Shown here in pieces: positions 37,040-45,844 of a DNA stretch of 64,000 nt. The translations under genes were made by a program, and so were the position numbers. This DNA is from Ancylobacter sp. WKF20 (lineage in GTDB: Bacteria; Pseudomonadota; Alphaproteobacteria; Rhizobiales; Xanthobacteraceae). The notes beneath the pieces are model-generated. The model saw only the letters and a program-made list of their open reading frames with translations. It ran no database searches and was not told the DNA's origin. Within the stretch, counting starts at the first letter, position 1, and the number at the start of each line of letters is the position of its first letter. Location: assembly GCF_029760895.1 (NCBI RefSeq), contig NZ_CP121679.1:2680001-2744000 (forward strand), given 5' to 3'.

Positions 37040-38335
37040 TCACGACTCGAAGGGATTCTGCACCAGGATCGTATCATCCCGCTGCGGGCTGGTAGACAGC
37101 AACGCAACAGGGCAGCCGATCAGTTCCTCGATGCGGCGCACATATTTCACCGCCTCGGCCGGAAGATCGGCCCAGGAGCGGGCGCCAGCGGTCGAACCGC
37201 TCCAGCCCTCGATGGTCTCATAGACCGGCTCGAGATTGGCCTGCGCGTCCTGCCCGGCCGGGAGATAATCGATCTCCTGCCCGTTGAGGCGGTAGCGCAC
37301 GCACACCTTCAGCTCCTCGAAACCGTCAAGCACGTCGAGCTTGGTCAGCGCGATGCCGGTGATGCCGGAGGTGCGCACGGTCTGGCGCACGATCGCCGCG
37401 TCGAACCAGCCGCAGCGGCGGGGACGGCCGGTGACGGTGCCGAATTCGCGCCCGCGCTCGCCGATCCTGCGGCCGATCTCGTCATGCAGCTCCGACGGGA
37501 ACGGGCCCTCGCCGACGCGGGTGGTATAGGCCTTGGTGATGCCCAGCACATAGCCGATGGCGTTCGGGCCGAGGCCGGAGCCGGTCGCCGCCTGCGCCGC
37601 CACCGTGTTGGACGAGGTCACGAAGGGATAGGTGCCGTGATCGACATCGAGCAGCGCGCCCTGCGCGCCCTCGAACAGGATCTTCGAGCCATGGCGGCGC
37701 TCATCGTCGAGCAGCGACCAGACGCGGTCCATATAGGGCAGAACCTTCGGGGCGATCTCGATCAGCTCGGCGCGCAGCTTGGCAGCATCGACTTCCTCGA
37801 TGCCGAGGCCGCGGCGCAGCGGGTTGTGATGCGCCAGCAGGCGCTCGATCTTGGCGTCGAGCGTCGCCTCATAGGCGAGGTCCATCAGGCGGATCGCCCG
37901 GCGGCCCACCTTGTCCTCATAAGCCGGGCCGATGCCCCGCTTGGTGGTGCCGATCTTGGTGCCGGAGGCCGCGGCATTCTCGCGGATGGCATCGAGCTCG
38001 CGGTGCAGCGGCAGGATGAGCGCGACATTCTCGGCAACGCGCAGACGCTCGGGCGTGACCGTGACGCCCTGGCCGGTAATGCGGCCGATCTCGTCCACCA
38101 GCGCCCACGGATCCAGCACCACACCATTACCGATCACCGACAGGCGCGCGCCGCGCACCAGCCCGGAGGGCAGCAGGGAGAGCTTATAGGTGTTGTTGCC
38201 GACGACCAGCGTATGGCCCGCATTGTGACCGCCCTGGAAGCGGACGACGACGTCGGCCTGCTCACTGAGCCAATCGACGATCTTACCCTTACCCTCGTCG
38301 CCCCATTGGGATCCGACGACGACCACATTCGCCAC
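37040..38335 (-). CDS. purA: Adenylosuccinate synthetase
   Basis: 431 aa, GTP-dependent first step from IMP to AMP. The N-terminus [20 protein letters not shown] is the invariant start of PurA with catalytic Asp. GHNAGHT (catalytic His), [34 protein letters not shown] and RPRRCGWFD all match. Start is GTG at 38335 after AGGAG; an upstream in-frame extension lacks conservation and would run through a hairpin. Full family length. Confidence 0.95.
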   Translation of the reverse strand: MANVVVVGSQWGDEGKGKIVDWLSEQADVVVRFQGGHNAGHTLVVGNNTYKLSLLPSGLVRGARLSVIGNGVVLDPWALVDEIGRITGQGVTVTPERLRVAENVALILPLHRELDAIRENAAASGTKIGTTKRGIGPAYEDKVGRRAIRLMDLAYEATLDAKIERLLAHHNPLRRGLGIEEVDAAKLRAELIEIAPKVLPYMDRVWSLLDDERRHGSKILFEGAQGALLDVDHGTYPFVTSSNTVAAQAATGSGLGPNAIGYVLGITKAYTTRVGEGPFPSELHDEIGRRIGERGREFGTVTGRPRRCGWFDAAIVRQTVRTSGITGIALTKLDVLDGFEELKVCVRYRLNGQEIDYLPAGQDAQANLEPVYETIEGWSGSTAGARSWADLPAEAVKYVRRIEELIGCPVALLSTSPQRDDTILVQNPFES

Positions 38336-38392
38336 GAGCCGCGCTCCTGATTGCGAGGTGCGGGCCGGCAAAAGCGCCAGTGCCCGCACAGA

Positions 38393-38421
38393 CAAAACCC
38401 CGGCGAAGCGGTCCGTCCGGG
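38393..38421 (-). promoter_or_regulatory. Terminator-shaped hairpin in the purA leader
   Basis: On the minus strand CCCCGG, a 13-nt loop and CCGGGG are followed by TTTTGT, ~58 nt upstream of the purA start. No minus-strand gene lies upstream to be terminated, so it may act as an attenuator. Confidence 0.4.
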
Positions 38422-38611
38422 GCTGCCCCGTCTTAAGGGATGAGGCCGGGGGAGGCAAGGAGATGTCCGCCCCGCCCCCGGCACAAACGCCGCATGCCCC
38501 CCCTTCGGCGCGCGCGACAGCCCATCATTGCATCAGCGCAAGCGCAACCCCTTGCAAATCCCCCGCCCCGGGCCGAGCAATACACACATCATCCACATCG
38601 CCGAGCCCCCC

Positions 38612-39490
38612 ATGTCCCCCACCGCCACGACCACCGCGCCTCAGGCGCTCCCCTCCGAGCTGGTCCTGGGCGCGGTGCGCCTGCGTGTACGCGAGGCGGC
38701 CCGCTCTGTGGAATTCTACACCCGCACGGTGGGCCTGAGCGTTCTCGGTGAGGAGAACGGCCTGATCCAGCTCGGCGCCGGCGAACGGACGCTGATCGAG
38801 CTCGAGGTGGCGCCCGATGCTCCGGTAAGGCCGCGCGGCACCACCGGCCTGTTCCATGTGGCCATCCTCGTGCCGGATCGCCCGGCGCTCGCGGTGGTTC
38901 TGCGACGGCTGATCGCCCAGCAGATCCAGATCGGCGCCTCCGATCATCTCGTCAGCGAGGCCCTTTATCTCGACGATCCGGACGGCAACGGCATTGAGAT
39001 CTACCGCGACCGGCAGCCGAATGAATGGCGCTGGCAGGGTAAGACCATCGAGATGGCGACGCATCCGCTGGACATGCGCGCGGTGCTCGCCGAATTGCCG
39101 GCCGACGCGGCCGTTGAGGCACCGATGCCCGCCGGCACCCGCATTGGCCATGTTCACCTCCAGGTCGGTGCCCTCGAAGCTGCCCGTCGCTTCTATGTGG
39201 AAACGCTCGGCTTCGACCTCACCACCGACCGTTATCCCGGCGCTCTGTTCGTGAGCGCCGGTGGCTATCATCATCATCTCGGCCTCAACATCTGGCACAG
39301 CCGGGGCGGCAGCGCCGCGCCCGCCGGCAGTACGGGCCTTGTTCACTACGAGATCGTTCTGCCGAGCGTCGACGCAGTCAACGCGGCCGCCGACCGGCTC
39401 GCCCATGCTGGGGCAGAAGTGCAGCGGAGCGCCGACGGCTTCAGCGTCGCCGACCCTTGGGGCACCGTGGCGCGGGTCAAGGTCGCCTAA
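38612..39490 (+). CDS. VOC-family (glyoxalase/extradiol dioxygenase-like) protein
   Basis: 292 aa with two vicinal-oxygen-chelate modules (~15-135 and ~165-290). VRLRVREAARSVEFYTRTVG, LFHVAILVPD, YLDDPDGNGIEIYRD and IGHVHLQVGALEAARRFYV with GYHHHLGLNIWHS resemble CatE/catechol-2,3-dioxygenase-like proteins. The His/Glu metal ligands in HVHL and the late YEIVLP segment are plausible, but substrate is unknown. Start at ATG 38612 is chosen to match the family; its ribosome site is weak. Divergent from purA. Confidence 0.75.
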   Translation: MSPTATTTAPQALPSELVLGAVRLRVREAARSVEFYTRTVGLSVLGEENGLIQLGAGERTLIELEVAPDAPVRPRGTTGLFHVAILVPDRPALAVVLRRLIAQQIQIGASDHLVSEALYLDDPDGNGIEIYRDRQPNEWRWQGKTIEMATHPLDMRAVLAELPADAAVEAPMPAGTRIGHVHLQVGALEAARRFYVETLGFDLTTDRYPGALFVSAGGYHHHLGLNIWHSRGGSAAPAGSTGLVHYEIVLPSVDAVNAAADRLAHAGAEVQRSADGFSVADPWGTVARVKVA

Positions 39491-39608
39491 GCTTGCCAGA
39501 ATCCGGCGCGCCTTCGCGTCGGGCATCAGCGAAATTCATCAGACCTGACGGTTCATCAGCGGCGAAAATGCTCTAGAGAGTCCAGCAGTCCCTCGGTTGT
39601 GGCGTGCC

Positions 39609-40523
39609 ATGTTCCGTCGCCTGCTCGACGCCCCCTATCTGCTGCTCTCGCTCGTCTCGCTGTTCTGGGCTGGAAACATCGTGCTTGGTCGCCATGCCGC
39701 CGGGCATGTGCCGCCAGTGACGCTCGCCTGGCTGCGCTGGGTGCTCGCCTTCCTGATCCTGCTGCCCTTCGCCTGGCGGGCGATCCGCAACGACTGGCCA
39801 GTGGCGCTCCGGCACTGGAAGGTGCTGGCGGTGCTCGCCTTCACCGGCATCACCTTGTTCAACACCATGGCCTATCACGCCGTGCAGTTCACGCCGGCGC
39901 TGAACGCCCTGTTGATCCAGTCCATCGGACCGCTGCTGATCGCCTTCTGGTCCTTCGTGCTGAATGGCGACCGGCTGTCGGCCGGGCAGGCCGGTGGCAT
40001 CGCGCTCTCCCTTATGGGCGTGCTCACCATCATCTCGCGCGGCGACCCCGATGTACTCCTGCGCATAGAGTTCAACCGGGGCGACCTGTGGATGATCGCC
40101 GCCATGGTGGTCTACGGCATCTATTCATCGATGCTGGCGCGCCGGCCGGCCATGTCACAGCTCGGCTTTCTCGGCTTCACCCTTGGACCCGGTGCCCTCT
40201 TGCTCACGCCGCTTTTCATCGCCGAGCGGGCCGTCGGCGCGCCGATCATCTTCGATCTGCGCTCTCTGGCGGTGATCGCCTATGTGGCGATCTTCCCGTC
40301 AGTGCTGGCCTATCTGTTCTTCAACCGCGGCGTCCAGCTCGTGGGGCCGAATAGGGCGGCGCCGTTCTTCCACCTGATGCCGGTATTCGGATCGGCGCTC
40401 GCGATCCTGTTCCTGGGTGAGACGCCGCACCTTTACCATGCGGCGGGCTATGCGCTTGTTCTCTCGGGCGTGTTCATCGCGACCATCTTCGCCCCGCGCA
40501 AACCCCTGCCGACGCAAGCCTAG
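39609..40523 (+). CDS. EamA/DMT-superfamily transporter
   Basis: 304 aa with ~10 predicted transmembrane helices in two EamA repeats. SLFWAGNIVLGRHAAGHVPP, PVTLAWLRWVLAFLILLPFA, NALLIQSIGPLLIAFWSFV and FHLMPVFGSALAILFLGET are typical DMT motifs. It is probably an inner-membrane exporter of amino acids or other metabolites, as for RhaT/YdcZ relatives; substrate unknown. ATG 39609 is preferred; an in-frame TTG lies four codons upstream. It converges with the GNAT gene and overlaps its last codons by 4 bp. Confidence 0.8.
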   Translation: MFRRLLDAPYLLLSLVSLFWAGNIVLGRHAAGHVPPVTLAWLRWVLAFLILLPFAWRAIRNDWPVALRHWKVLAVLAFTGITLFNTMAYHAVQFTPALNALLIQSIGPLLIAFWSFVLNGDRLSAGQAGGIALSLMGVLTIISRGDPDVLLRIEFNRGDLWMIAAMVVYGIYSSMLARRPAMSQLGFLGFTLGPGALLLTPLFIAERAVGAPIIFDLRSLAVIAYVAIFPSVLAYLFFNRGVQLVGPNRAAPFFHLMPVFGSALAILFLGETPHLYHAAGYALVLSGVFIATIFAPRKPLPTQA

Positions 40524-41362
40524 CCCAGCTCGAAGCTGGTGACGCCAAAGAGCCGATCCAGCGCCACCTCGCGGATGAGCCCGGTATACATGCGCGCCGT
40601 CTCGAAGACCGGCTGCAGCCCATATCGACGAGCAAGAGTGAGCGCAGCGGAATTCGGCTCCGGCACGTCGAGGATGATGTCCGCCGGCCCCACAGCGGAA
40701 GCGAGCGCGCCGAAGAGCGTCTCGGCGGTTGCGGCATCGTCGGCGATCAGAGGGCCGATCTTGAAGCCCTGCCGCGCCGGCCGGATCATGCCCCAGCCCG
40801 CCAGGCGGCCGTCGCGCAGCACGGCACGCCCGATATGGCCGGGCGATGCAAGCCAGGCGCGCAGGAAGGCGGGGCGAGGCGCCGGAAAAACCGCCGCATC
40901 GCTGGCCTCCACGCTCGCAAAGGGCACCTGCGCGAGATCGACAGTTCCCTCCCCGGTGCCGCCGCCCACCACCCGCCCGGAGAAACGGATGTTGCGATAG
41001 GCGAAGCGAAATCCCTGCGACGCGTAGTTCTCCTGCTGCGCCAGCACGCCATCAAGACCGATGGTCCGCTCTCCCGCATGGGCGCGACCCGCCTTCCACA
41101 GGGCCCAGCCAATGCCCTGCCCGCGCAGTTCAGGGCGCACGATATAGAAGCCGAGAAAGGCGAAGCGCGCGTCGTAATTGACCACGGAGATGACCGCCGC
41201 AGGCGCTCCGTCCTGCTCTGCAACGAGGAAGCCCTCGGGATCGACGGAGCCGAAGCCGGCGGCGTCCGACAGGCCGGGGTTCCAGCCTTCCGCGGCGGCC
41301 CAATCCACCGCCATCTGGATTTCATCGGAGCGCAGGGAGCGAATATGAAGGGTACCCGTCAT
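40520..41362 (-). CDS. GNAT acetyltransferase with C-terminal acetyltransferase-like domain
   Basis: 280 aa. N-terminal GNAT domain (~5-125) with acetyl-CoA motif YIVRPELRGQGIGWALWKAG. The C-terminal half (~140-275) is the second domain usually seen in this subfamily (YitH-like; GWGMIRPARQGFKIGPLIAD, LALARRYGL-type end). Substrate unknown. ATG 41362 is preferred; an in-frame GTG three codons upstream is possible. Divergent from the ion-channel gene, 35 bp away. Confidence 0.8.
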   Translation of the reverse strand: MTGTLHIRSLRSDEIQMAVDWAAAEGWNPGLSDAAGFGSVDPEGFLVAEQDGAPAAVISVVNYDARFAFLGFYIVRPELRGQGIGWALWKAGRAHAGERTIGLDGVLAQQENYASQGFRFAYRNIRFSGRVVGGGTGEGTVDLAQVPFASVEASDAAVFPAPRPAFLRAWLASPGHIGRAVLRDGRLAGWGMIRPARQGFKIGPLIADDAATAETLFGALASAVGPADIILDVPEPNSAALTLARRYGLQPVFETARMYTGLIREVALDRLFGVTSFELG

Positions 41363-41397
41363 GGTAGCCACGGCTGATTCGGGGAGCGTCGCCCATC

Positions 41398-41838
41398 ATG
41401 GTCCGTGAACTCCTTCTCGGCATAGCCATGAACATCGCCGTCATGCTGGTGCATCTGGGCGCGACCTTCCTGCTGATTGCCGTCGTCCGACCCTTCGAGA
41501 GTCGGCTGTGGGGCACGCCTTATGTGCGACTGACGCTGGCCCTGCTGGCCACGAATGTGGTGCTGCTGACGGCCCATCTCCTCGAGGTCGGCTTGTGGAG
41601 CATGCTCTATGCCGCCCTCGGCTTGGTCGCCGATCCCGCCGACGCCTACTACTCCGCCTTCGTGAACTACACGACGCTTGGCTATGGCGACGTGCTGCAG
41701 GCCACACGCACGCGCCTGCTCGGCCCCATGGCCGCAGGCAGCGGCATCCTCATGTTCGGCTGGTCGACCGCCTTGCTGATCTATGTCCTTCAGGGACACC
41801 TGCCCCACCTGACCGGCCGCAGCCGACTGAGGGACTAA
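41398..41838 (+). CDS. Small two-TM potassium-channel-like protein
   Basis: 146 aa with four hydrophobic segments (~7-30, 42-68, 108-135 and a pore helix). NYTTLGYGDVL contains the K+ channel selectivity signature T-x-GYGD of the Ion_trans_2 family, placed before the last helix. No regulatory domain follows. It could form a tetrameric channel; many short bacterial members are uncharacterised. Sits between the divergent GNAT and convergent MliC genes. Confidence 0.75.
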   Translation: MVRELLLGIAMNIAVMLVHLGATFLLIAVVRPFESRLWGTPYVRLTLALLATNVVLLTAHLLEVGLWSMLYAALGLVADPADAYYSAFVNYTTLGYGDVLQATRTRLLGPMAAGSGILMFGWSTALLIYVLQGHLPHLTGRSRLRD

Positions 41839-41844
41839 GCTTCG

Positions 41845-42201
41845 TCAATCCTGCGTGCAGGTGGCGATCGGCGGGGCGTTCTCGCCCTTGGTGAGATCAT
41901 AGAGGCTGCCGGAATTGCCCTTGGTCCACCAGATGAAACGGTCGCCAGCATAGCGCGCGCCGGAGCCAGCCAGCACATTGGCCATGACCACGAACTCGTC
42001 CTTGAAGGCGACGGTCGCGAGCGAGGTGGGCGGGGCGTTGATATAGGTCGCCGTCAGCGCCTTCAGCGTGTCGCAGGTGTAGGTGACCTTGGTGGTGATG
42101 ACCGAACTGCCCTTGGGGATCGGGATCACGATGTGGTCGGCCGCCTGCGCGGTGCCGATGCCCAACAGCAGGCCGGCGAGGACGGCGTTCAAACGGCGCA
42201 T
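41845..42201 (-). CDS. mliC: MliC-family C-type lysozyme inhibitor
   Basis: 118 aa. Signal peptide MRRLNAVLAGLLLGIGTAQA (residues 1-20, no lipobox Cys so probably periplasmic). The mature domain VTYTCDTLKALTATYIN, SGARYAGDRFIWWTKGNSGS and a final CTQD match the MliC/DUF-type lysozyme inhibitor fold with its disulphide. It protects peptidoglycan from C-type lysozymes. ATG 42201 follows GGAG. Located 3' to the puuE start-to-stop unit on the same strand? No: puuE lies upstream on the same strand, ~4 bp away, so the two may be one transcript. Confidence 0.8.
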   Translation of the reverse strand: MRRLNAVLAGLLLGIGTAQAADHIVIPIPKGSSVITTKVTYTCDTLKALTATYINAPPTSLATVAFKDEFVVMANVLAGSGARYAGDRFIWWTKGNSGSLYDLTKGENAPPIATCTQD

Positions 42202-42205
42202 GGGA

Positions 42206-43138
42206 CTACTCCGGCGGATGGCGGGCGGGCGTGTGGTGCTCATGCCAATGGCGGGCGATGTCGATCCGGCGTGGCACCCAAACCCGATCATGCCGGGCAA
42301 TATGGTCGAGAAAGCGCTGCAAGGCGAGGATACGCCCGGGTCGCCCGACCAGCCGGCAGTGGAGGCCGACACTGAGCATCTTCGGCGCCTCCGCTCCTTC
42401 GGCGTAGAGCGCGTCAAAGCTGTCCCGGAGATAGGCAAAGAACGGGTCGCCATGGCTGAAGCCGGCGGGAATGGCGAAGCGCATGTCGTTGGTATCGAGT
42501 GTGTAGGGGATGCTCAGATGCGGCCCCTTCGGCCCCTCGACCCAGAACGGCAGATCGTCGGAATAGATGTCGGAATCATAGAGGAAGCCGCCCTCCTCCA
42601 TCACGATCCGGCGTGAATGCTCCGATGTGCGGCCGGTGTACCACCCGAGCGGGCGCTCCCCGACCACGCGTGTGTGCACTTCCATCGCCGCGTCGAAATC
42701 CGCCTTCTCCGCCTCATAACTATGGTCTCGGTAGTCGATCCATTTGAGCCCGTGGCTGGCGATCTCCCAGTCGGCCTCCTTCATCGCCGCTACCGCGTCG
42801 GGGTTGCGGGCCAGCGCCGTGGCCACGCCATAGACGGTGACGGGAAGGTTGCGCGCGGTGAACAGCCGCCACAGCCGCCAGAAGCCGGCGCGGGCGCCAT
42901 ACTCGTAGATCGACTCCATGTTCATGTGGCGCTTGCCCGGCCAGGGTTGCGCACCGACGATCTCCGACAGGAAGGCTTCGGACGCGGCATCGCCATGCAG
43001 GATGCAGTTCTCCCCGCCCTCTTCGTAATTGATGACGAACTGGACAGCGATGCGCGCGCCGCCCGGCCATTTCGGGTCCGGCGGGTTGCGGCCATAGCCG
43101 ATGAGGTCGCGGGGATAGGCGGAATCGAAATTGAACAT
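42206..43138 (-). CDS. puuE: Polysaccharide-deacetylase-like allantoinase (PuuE type)
   Basis: 310 aa. NodB-fold hydrolase. AYPRDLIGYGRNPPDPKWPG and INYEEGGENCILHGDA are highly characteristic of PuuE allantoinases, which open (S)-allantoin to allantoate without the amidohydrolase fold. SHGLKWIDY, WYTGRTSEHSRRIVMEEG and FLYDSDIYSDDLPFW follow. It would belong to purine ring degradation; no other ure/all genes are in the window, but allantoin degradation yields glyoxylate, the substrate of gcl here. Start MFNFDS at 43138 fits the family; the frame is open upstream as an antisense shadow of eda. Confidence 0.85.
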   Translation of the reverse strand: MFNFDSAYPRDLIGYGRNPPDPKWPGGARIAVQFVINYEEGGENCILHGDAASEAFLSEIVGAQPWPGKRHMNMESIYEYGARAGFWRLWRLFTARNLPVTVYGVATALARNPDAVAAMKEADWEIASHGLKWIDYRDHSYEAEKADFDAAMEVHTRVVGERPLGWYTGRTSEHSRRIVMEEGGFLYDSDIYSDDLPFWVEGPKGPHLSIPYTLDTNDMRFAIPAGFSHGDPFFAYLRDSFDALYAEGAEAPKMLSVGLHCRLVGRPGRILALQRFLDHIARHDRVWVPRRIDIARHWHEHHTPARHPPE

Positions 43139-43327
43139 GGCGAACGACTCGGCTGCGGCAACGGCCCGGAGATGACTCACGCTACCGCCTCGCACCGCCC
43201 GGCGAAACTCCATCACTGGGCGTCTTGTGCACCGCCGCTTCGCAGATGCGGCAGAATTCGCGTGGCAGGGTCTCGACAAGCCGGCGCCCGCCGGTCTTGA
43301 TGGGCGCAAACAGCCTGAAGGTGTCCG

Positions 43328-43975
43328 ATGTCGCTTCCTGATCCCAGCTTCCTCCTCGCCCGCGCCCCTGTCGTGCCCGTCGTGACGGTGCCGAGCGTTG
43401 CCGCCGGCGTGAAGCTCGCCCGCGCGCTCGTCGAGGGCGGCCTGCCGCTCATCGAGGTGACGCTGCGCACGCCCGTAGCGCTGGAAGCCATCGCCGCGAT
43501 TGCCGCCGAGGTGCCGGACGCGATCGTCGGCGCCGGCACGGTGACGCGGCCCGATCTCGTGCAGAAGTCGATCGACGCCGGCGCCCGCTTCCTCGTCAGC
43601 CCCGGCTGCCCGCCCGCGCTCGCCGAGGCGCTGGCCGAAGCTCCCGTGCCGGTCATGCCCGGCTGCGCCACCGCCACCGAGGCAATGGCGCTGCACGCCA
43701 TGGGCTTCCCGGTGCTGAAGCTGTTCCCGGCCGAATCGGTCGGCGGCGCCAATCTCATCAAGTCGCTGGCCGGCCCGCTGCCGGATCTGCGCTTCTGCCC
43801 CACCGGCGGCATCGGCCCGGACAATGTCGGCAAGTACCTGTCGCAGCCGAACATTCTTGCGGTCGGCGGCTCCTGGGTCTGCCCCAACGAGGCGGTGAAT
43901 CTGGGCGATTGGGAGCAGATCGTCGCGCTGTCCAAGGCCGCCGCTAAGCTGCACCGCGCCGCTTTCCCGGGCTGA
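43328..43975 (+). CDS. eda: KDPG/KHG aldolase
   Basis: 215 aa class I aldolase cleaving 2-keto-3-deoxy-6-phosphogluconate to pyruvate and glyceraldehyde-3-phosphate (Entner-Doudoroff). PLIEVTLRTPVALEAI contains the catalytic Glu; LKLFPAESVGG contains the Schiff-base Lys; CPTGGIGPDNVGKYL is the phosphate-binding loop. The same enzyme can cleave 4-hydroxy-2-oxoglutarate to glyoxylate. ATG 43328 begins MSLPDPSF. Followed by a terminator shared with serA. Confidence 0.93.
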   Translation: MSLPDPSFLLARAPVVPVVTVPSVAAGVKLARALVEGGLPLIEVTLRTPVALEAIAAIAAEVPDAIVGAGTVTRPDLVQKSIDAGARFLVSPGCPPALAEALAEAPVPVMPGCATATEAMALHAMGFPVLKLFPAESVGGANLIKSLAGPLPDLRFCPTGGIGPDNVGKYLSQPNILAVGGSWVCPNEAVNLGDWEQIVALSKAAAKLHRAAFPG

Positions 43976-43986
43976 TACCTCGCCAA

Positions 43987-44026
43987 AAAACAAAGCCCGC
44001 CGGGACGGCGTCCCGGCGGGCTTTTT
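43987..44026. terminator. Bidirectional terminator between eda and serA
   Basis: AGCCCGCCGGGA (43994-44005), a 5-nt loop and TCCCGGCGGGCT (44011-44022) form a 12-bp stem. TTTTT follows on plus and, from the A-tract at 43985-43990, TTTG-TTTTTT follows on minus, so it serves both converging genes. Confidence 0.9.
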
Positions 44027-44040
44027 CATGGGTATGGCGA

Positions 44041-45627
44041 TCAGAAGTGCAGCGGGCGGGCCTGCTTCACGGAAGGAAGCTGCTGCACCTTGGCGAGTAG
44101 TTCCGCCGGGACCGGCCCGTCCACCTCGACCAGCGCGATGGCATCGCCGCCCTGGTGGTCGCGACCAAGGGCGAAGGTGGCGATGTTGATGCCCGCGTCG
44201 CCCAGAAGGCTGGCGAACCGGCCAACGAAGCCCGGCTTATCCTCGTTGGTCACATAGAGCATCGACGGCGCGAATTCGGCGTCCACCTTGATGCCCTTGA
44301 TGTCGATGATGCGCGGGCGACCATCGGCGAACACGGTGCCGGCAATCGAACGCTCCATCTCATCGGTCACCACAGTGAGCGTGACAAGGCTCTCATAGTC
44401 CCCGGCGACGTCGCGCGTGGTCTCCTCGATGACGATACCGCGCTCTTTGGCGACGCTCGGGGCGGAGACGACGTTGATGTCGGCAAGCGCCGGGCGCAGC
44501 AGACCGGCCACGGCGGCCGAAGTCAGCGCCTTGATCTTGAGGCCCGCCACCGCGCCATCATAGGTGATGCGGATGGTCTTGATATCGGTCTCGGTGAGCT
44601 GGCCGGCGAAGGAACCGAGCTTCTCGGCGAGTTCGATGAAGGGCTTGAGCTTGGGCGCTTCCTCGGCGGTGATCGAGGGGAAGTTCACCGCGTTGGAGAT
44701 GGCGCCGCGCAGCAGGTAATCGCTCATCTGCTCGGCAACCTGCAGGGCCACATTCTCCTGCGCTTCGGAGGTCGAGGCGCCGAGGTGCGGGGTGCAGATG
44801 ACGTTGGGCAGGCCGAACAGCGGATTCTCGGTCGCCGGCTCGGTGATGAACACGTCGAAGGCCGCGCCCGCGACATGGCCGGACTTCAGCGCCTCGGCCA
44901 GCGCCGCCTCGTCGACAAGTCCACCGCGGGCGCAGTTGACGATGCGCACACCCTTCTTGGTCTTGGCGATCGCCTCGGCGGAGAGGACGTTCTTGGTCTT
45001 CTCGGTCAGAGGCGTGTGGAGGGTGATGACGTCGGCGCGGGCAAGGAGATCGTCGAGCTCCACCTTCTCCACGCCGATGTCGAGCGCGCGCTCCGGCGAG
45101 AGGAAGGGATCATAGGCGACAACCTTCATCTTCAGGCCGAGAGCGCGGTCGGCGACGATGGAGCCGATATTGCCGCAGCCGATGATGCCGAGCGTCTTGG
45201 CGGTGAGCTCGACGCCCATGAAGCGGTTCTTTTCCCACTTGCCGGCCTGGGTCGAGGCATCGGCGGCGGGAATCTCGCGAGCCAGCGCGAACATCATGGC
45301 GATGGCGTGCTCGGCGGTGGTGATCGAGTTGCCGAACGGCGTGTTCATCACGATCACGCCCTTGGCCGTGGCGGCCGGGATGTCGACATTGTCGACGCCG
45401 ATGCCGGCGCGGCCGACGACCTTCAGTTTCTTGGCATTGGCCAGGATCTTCGGGGTCACCTTGCTGGCGGAGCGGATCGCGAGGCCGTCATAGTCGCCAA
45501 TGATCTCGGCGAGCTTGTCCTTGTCCTTGCCGAGGTTCGGCTGGAAATCGACCTCGATGCCGCGATCCTTGAAGATCTGCACGGCGGCCGGGGAGAGGGC
45601 GTCGGAAATGAGAACGCGGGGAGCCAT
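44041..45627 (-). CDS. serA: D-3-phosphoglycerate dehydrogenase
   Basis: 528 aa, long-form PGDH. MAPRVLISDALSPAAVQIFK; NAD-binding motif GIIGCGNIGSIVAD (~145-160); catalytic Arg/Glu/His in NCARGGLVDE, ALKSG and CTPHLGASTSEAQ. The C-terminal part has the allosteric substrate-binding domain (~320-445) and an ACT domain (~455-528, LYVTNEDKPGFVGRFASLL). It makes 3-phosphohydroxypyruvate from 3-phosphoglycerate and is usually serine-inhibited. ATG 45627. It lies downstream of serC on the same strand (~220 bp apart), so the next enzyme is adjacent. Confidence 0.95.
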   Translation of the reverse strand: MAPRVLISDALSPAAVQIFKDRGIEVDFQPNLGKDKDKLAEIIGDYDGLAIRSASKVTPKILANAKKLKVVGRAGIGVDNVDIPAATAKGVIVMNTPFGNSITTAEHAIAMMFALAREIPAADASTQAGKWEKNRFMGVELTAKTLGIIGCGNIGSIVADRALGLKMKVVAYDPFLSPERALDIGVEKVELDDLLARADVITLHTPLTEKTKNVLSAEAIAKTKKGVRIVNCARGGLVDEAALAEALKSGHVAGAAFDVFITEPATENPLFGLPNVICTPHLGASTSEAQENVALQVAEQMSDYLLRGAISNAVNFPSITAEEAPKLKPFIELAEKLGSFAGQLTETDIKTIRITYDGAVAGLKIKALTSAAVAGLLRPALADINVVSAPSVAKERGIVIEETTRDVAGDYESLVTLTVVTDEMERSIAGTVFADGRPRIIDIKGIKVDAEFAPSMLYVTNEDKPGFVGRFASLLGDAGINIATFALGRDHQGGDAIALVEVDGPVPAELLAKVQQLPSVKQARPLHF

Positions 45628-45844
45628 GGTTGGGGTCCATCCGATGGAATGAGGTCGCCCGCCAAGCGGGCTGGAAAGGGTCAACCCGCCGCTGGCGGGA
45701 GAGGACGACGAAGCGTTCGTCGGGCATGGCGCGACGGTCGCCGACGGCGGAACGGCCGGGAGAGAAAAGCCGTGTCGCCGCCGGGCTCGCGCCCTGTCCC
45801 TTCGCCGTCCCCTCGCGTCAGCGGCGGGAACGCGCGATGAGGGA

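Noticed and set aside
42206..44029. 607-codon minus-strand frame extending puuE upstream through eda
   Set aside because: The upstream half is antisense to eda and low complexity; the PuuE family starts near MFNFDSAYPRDL.
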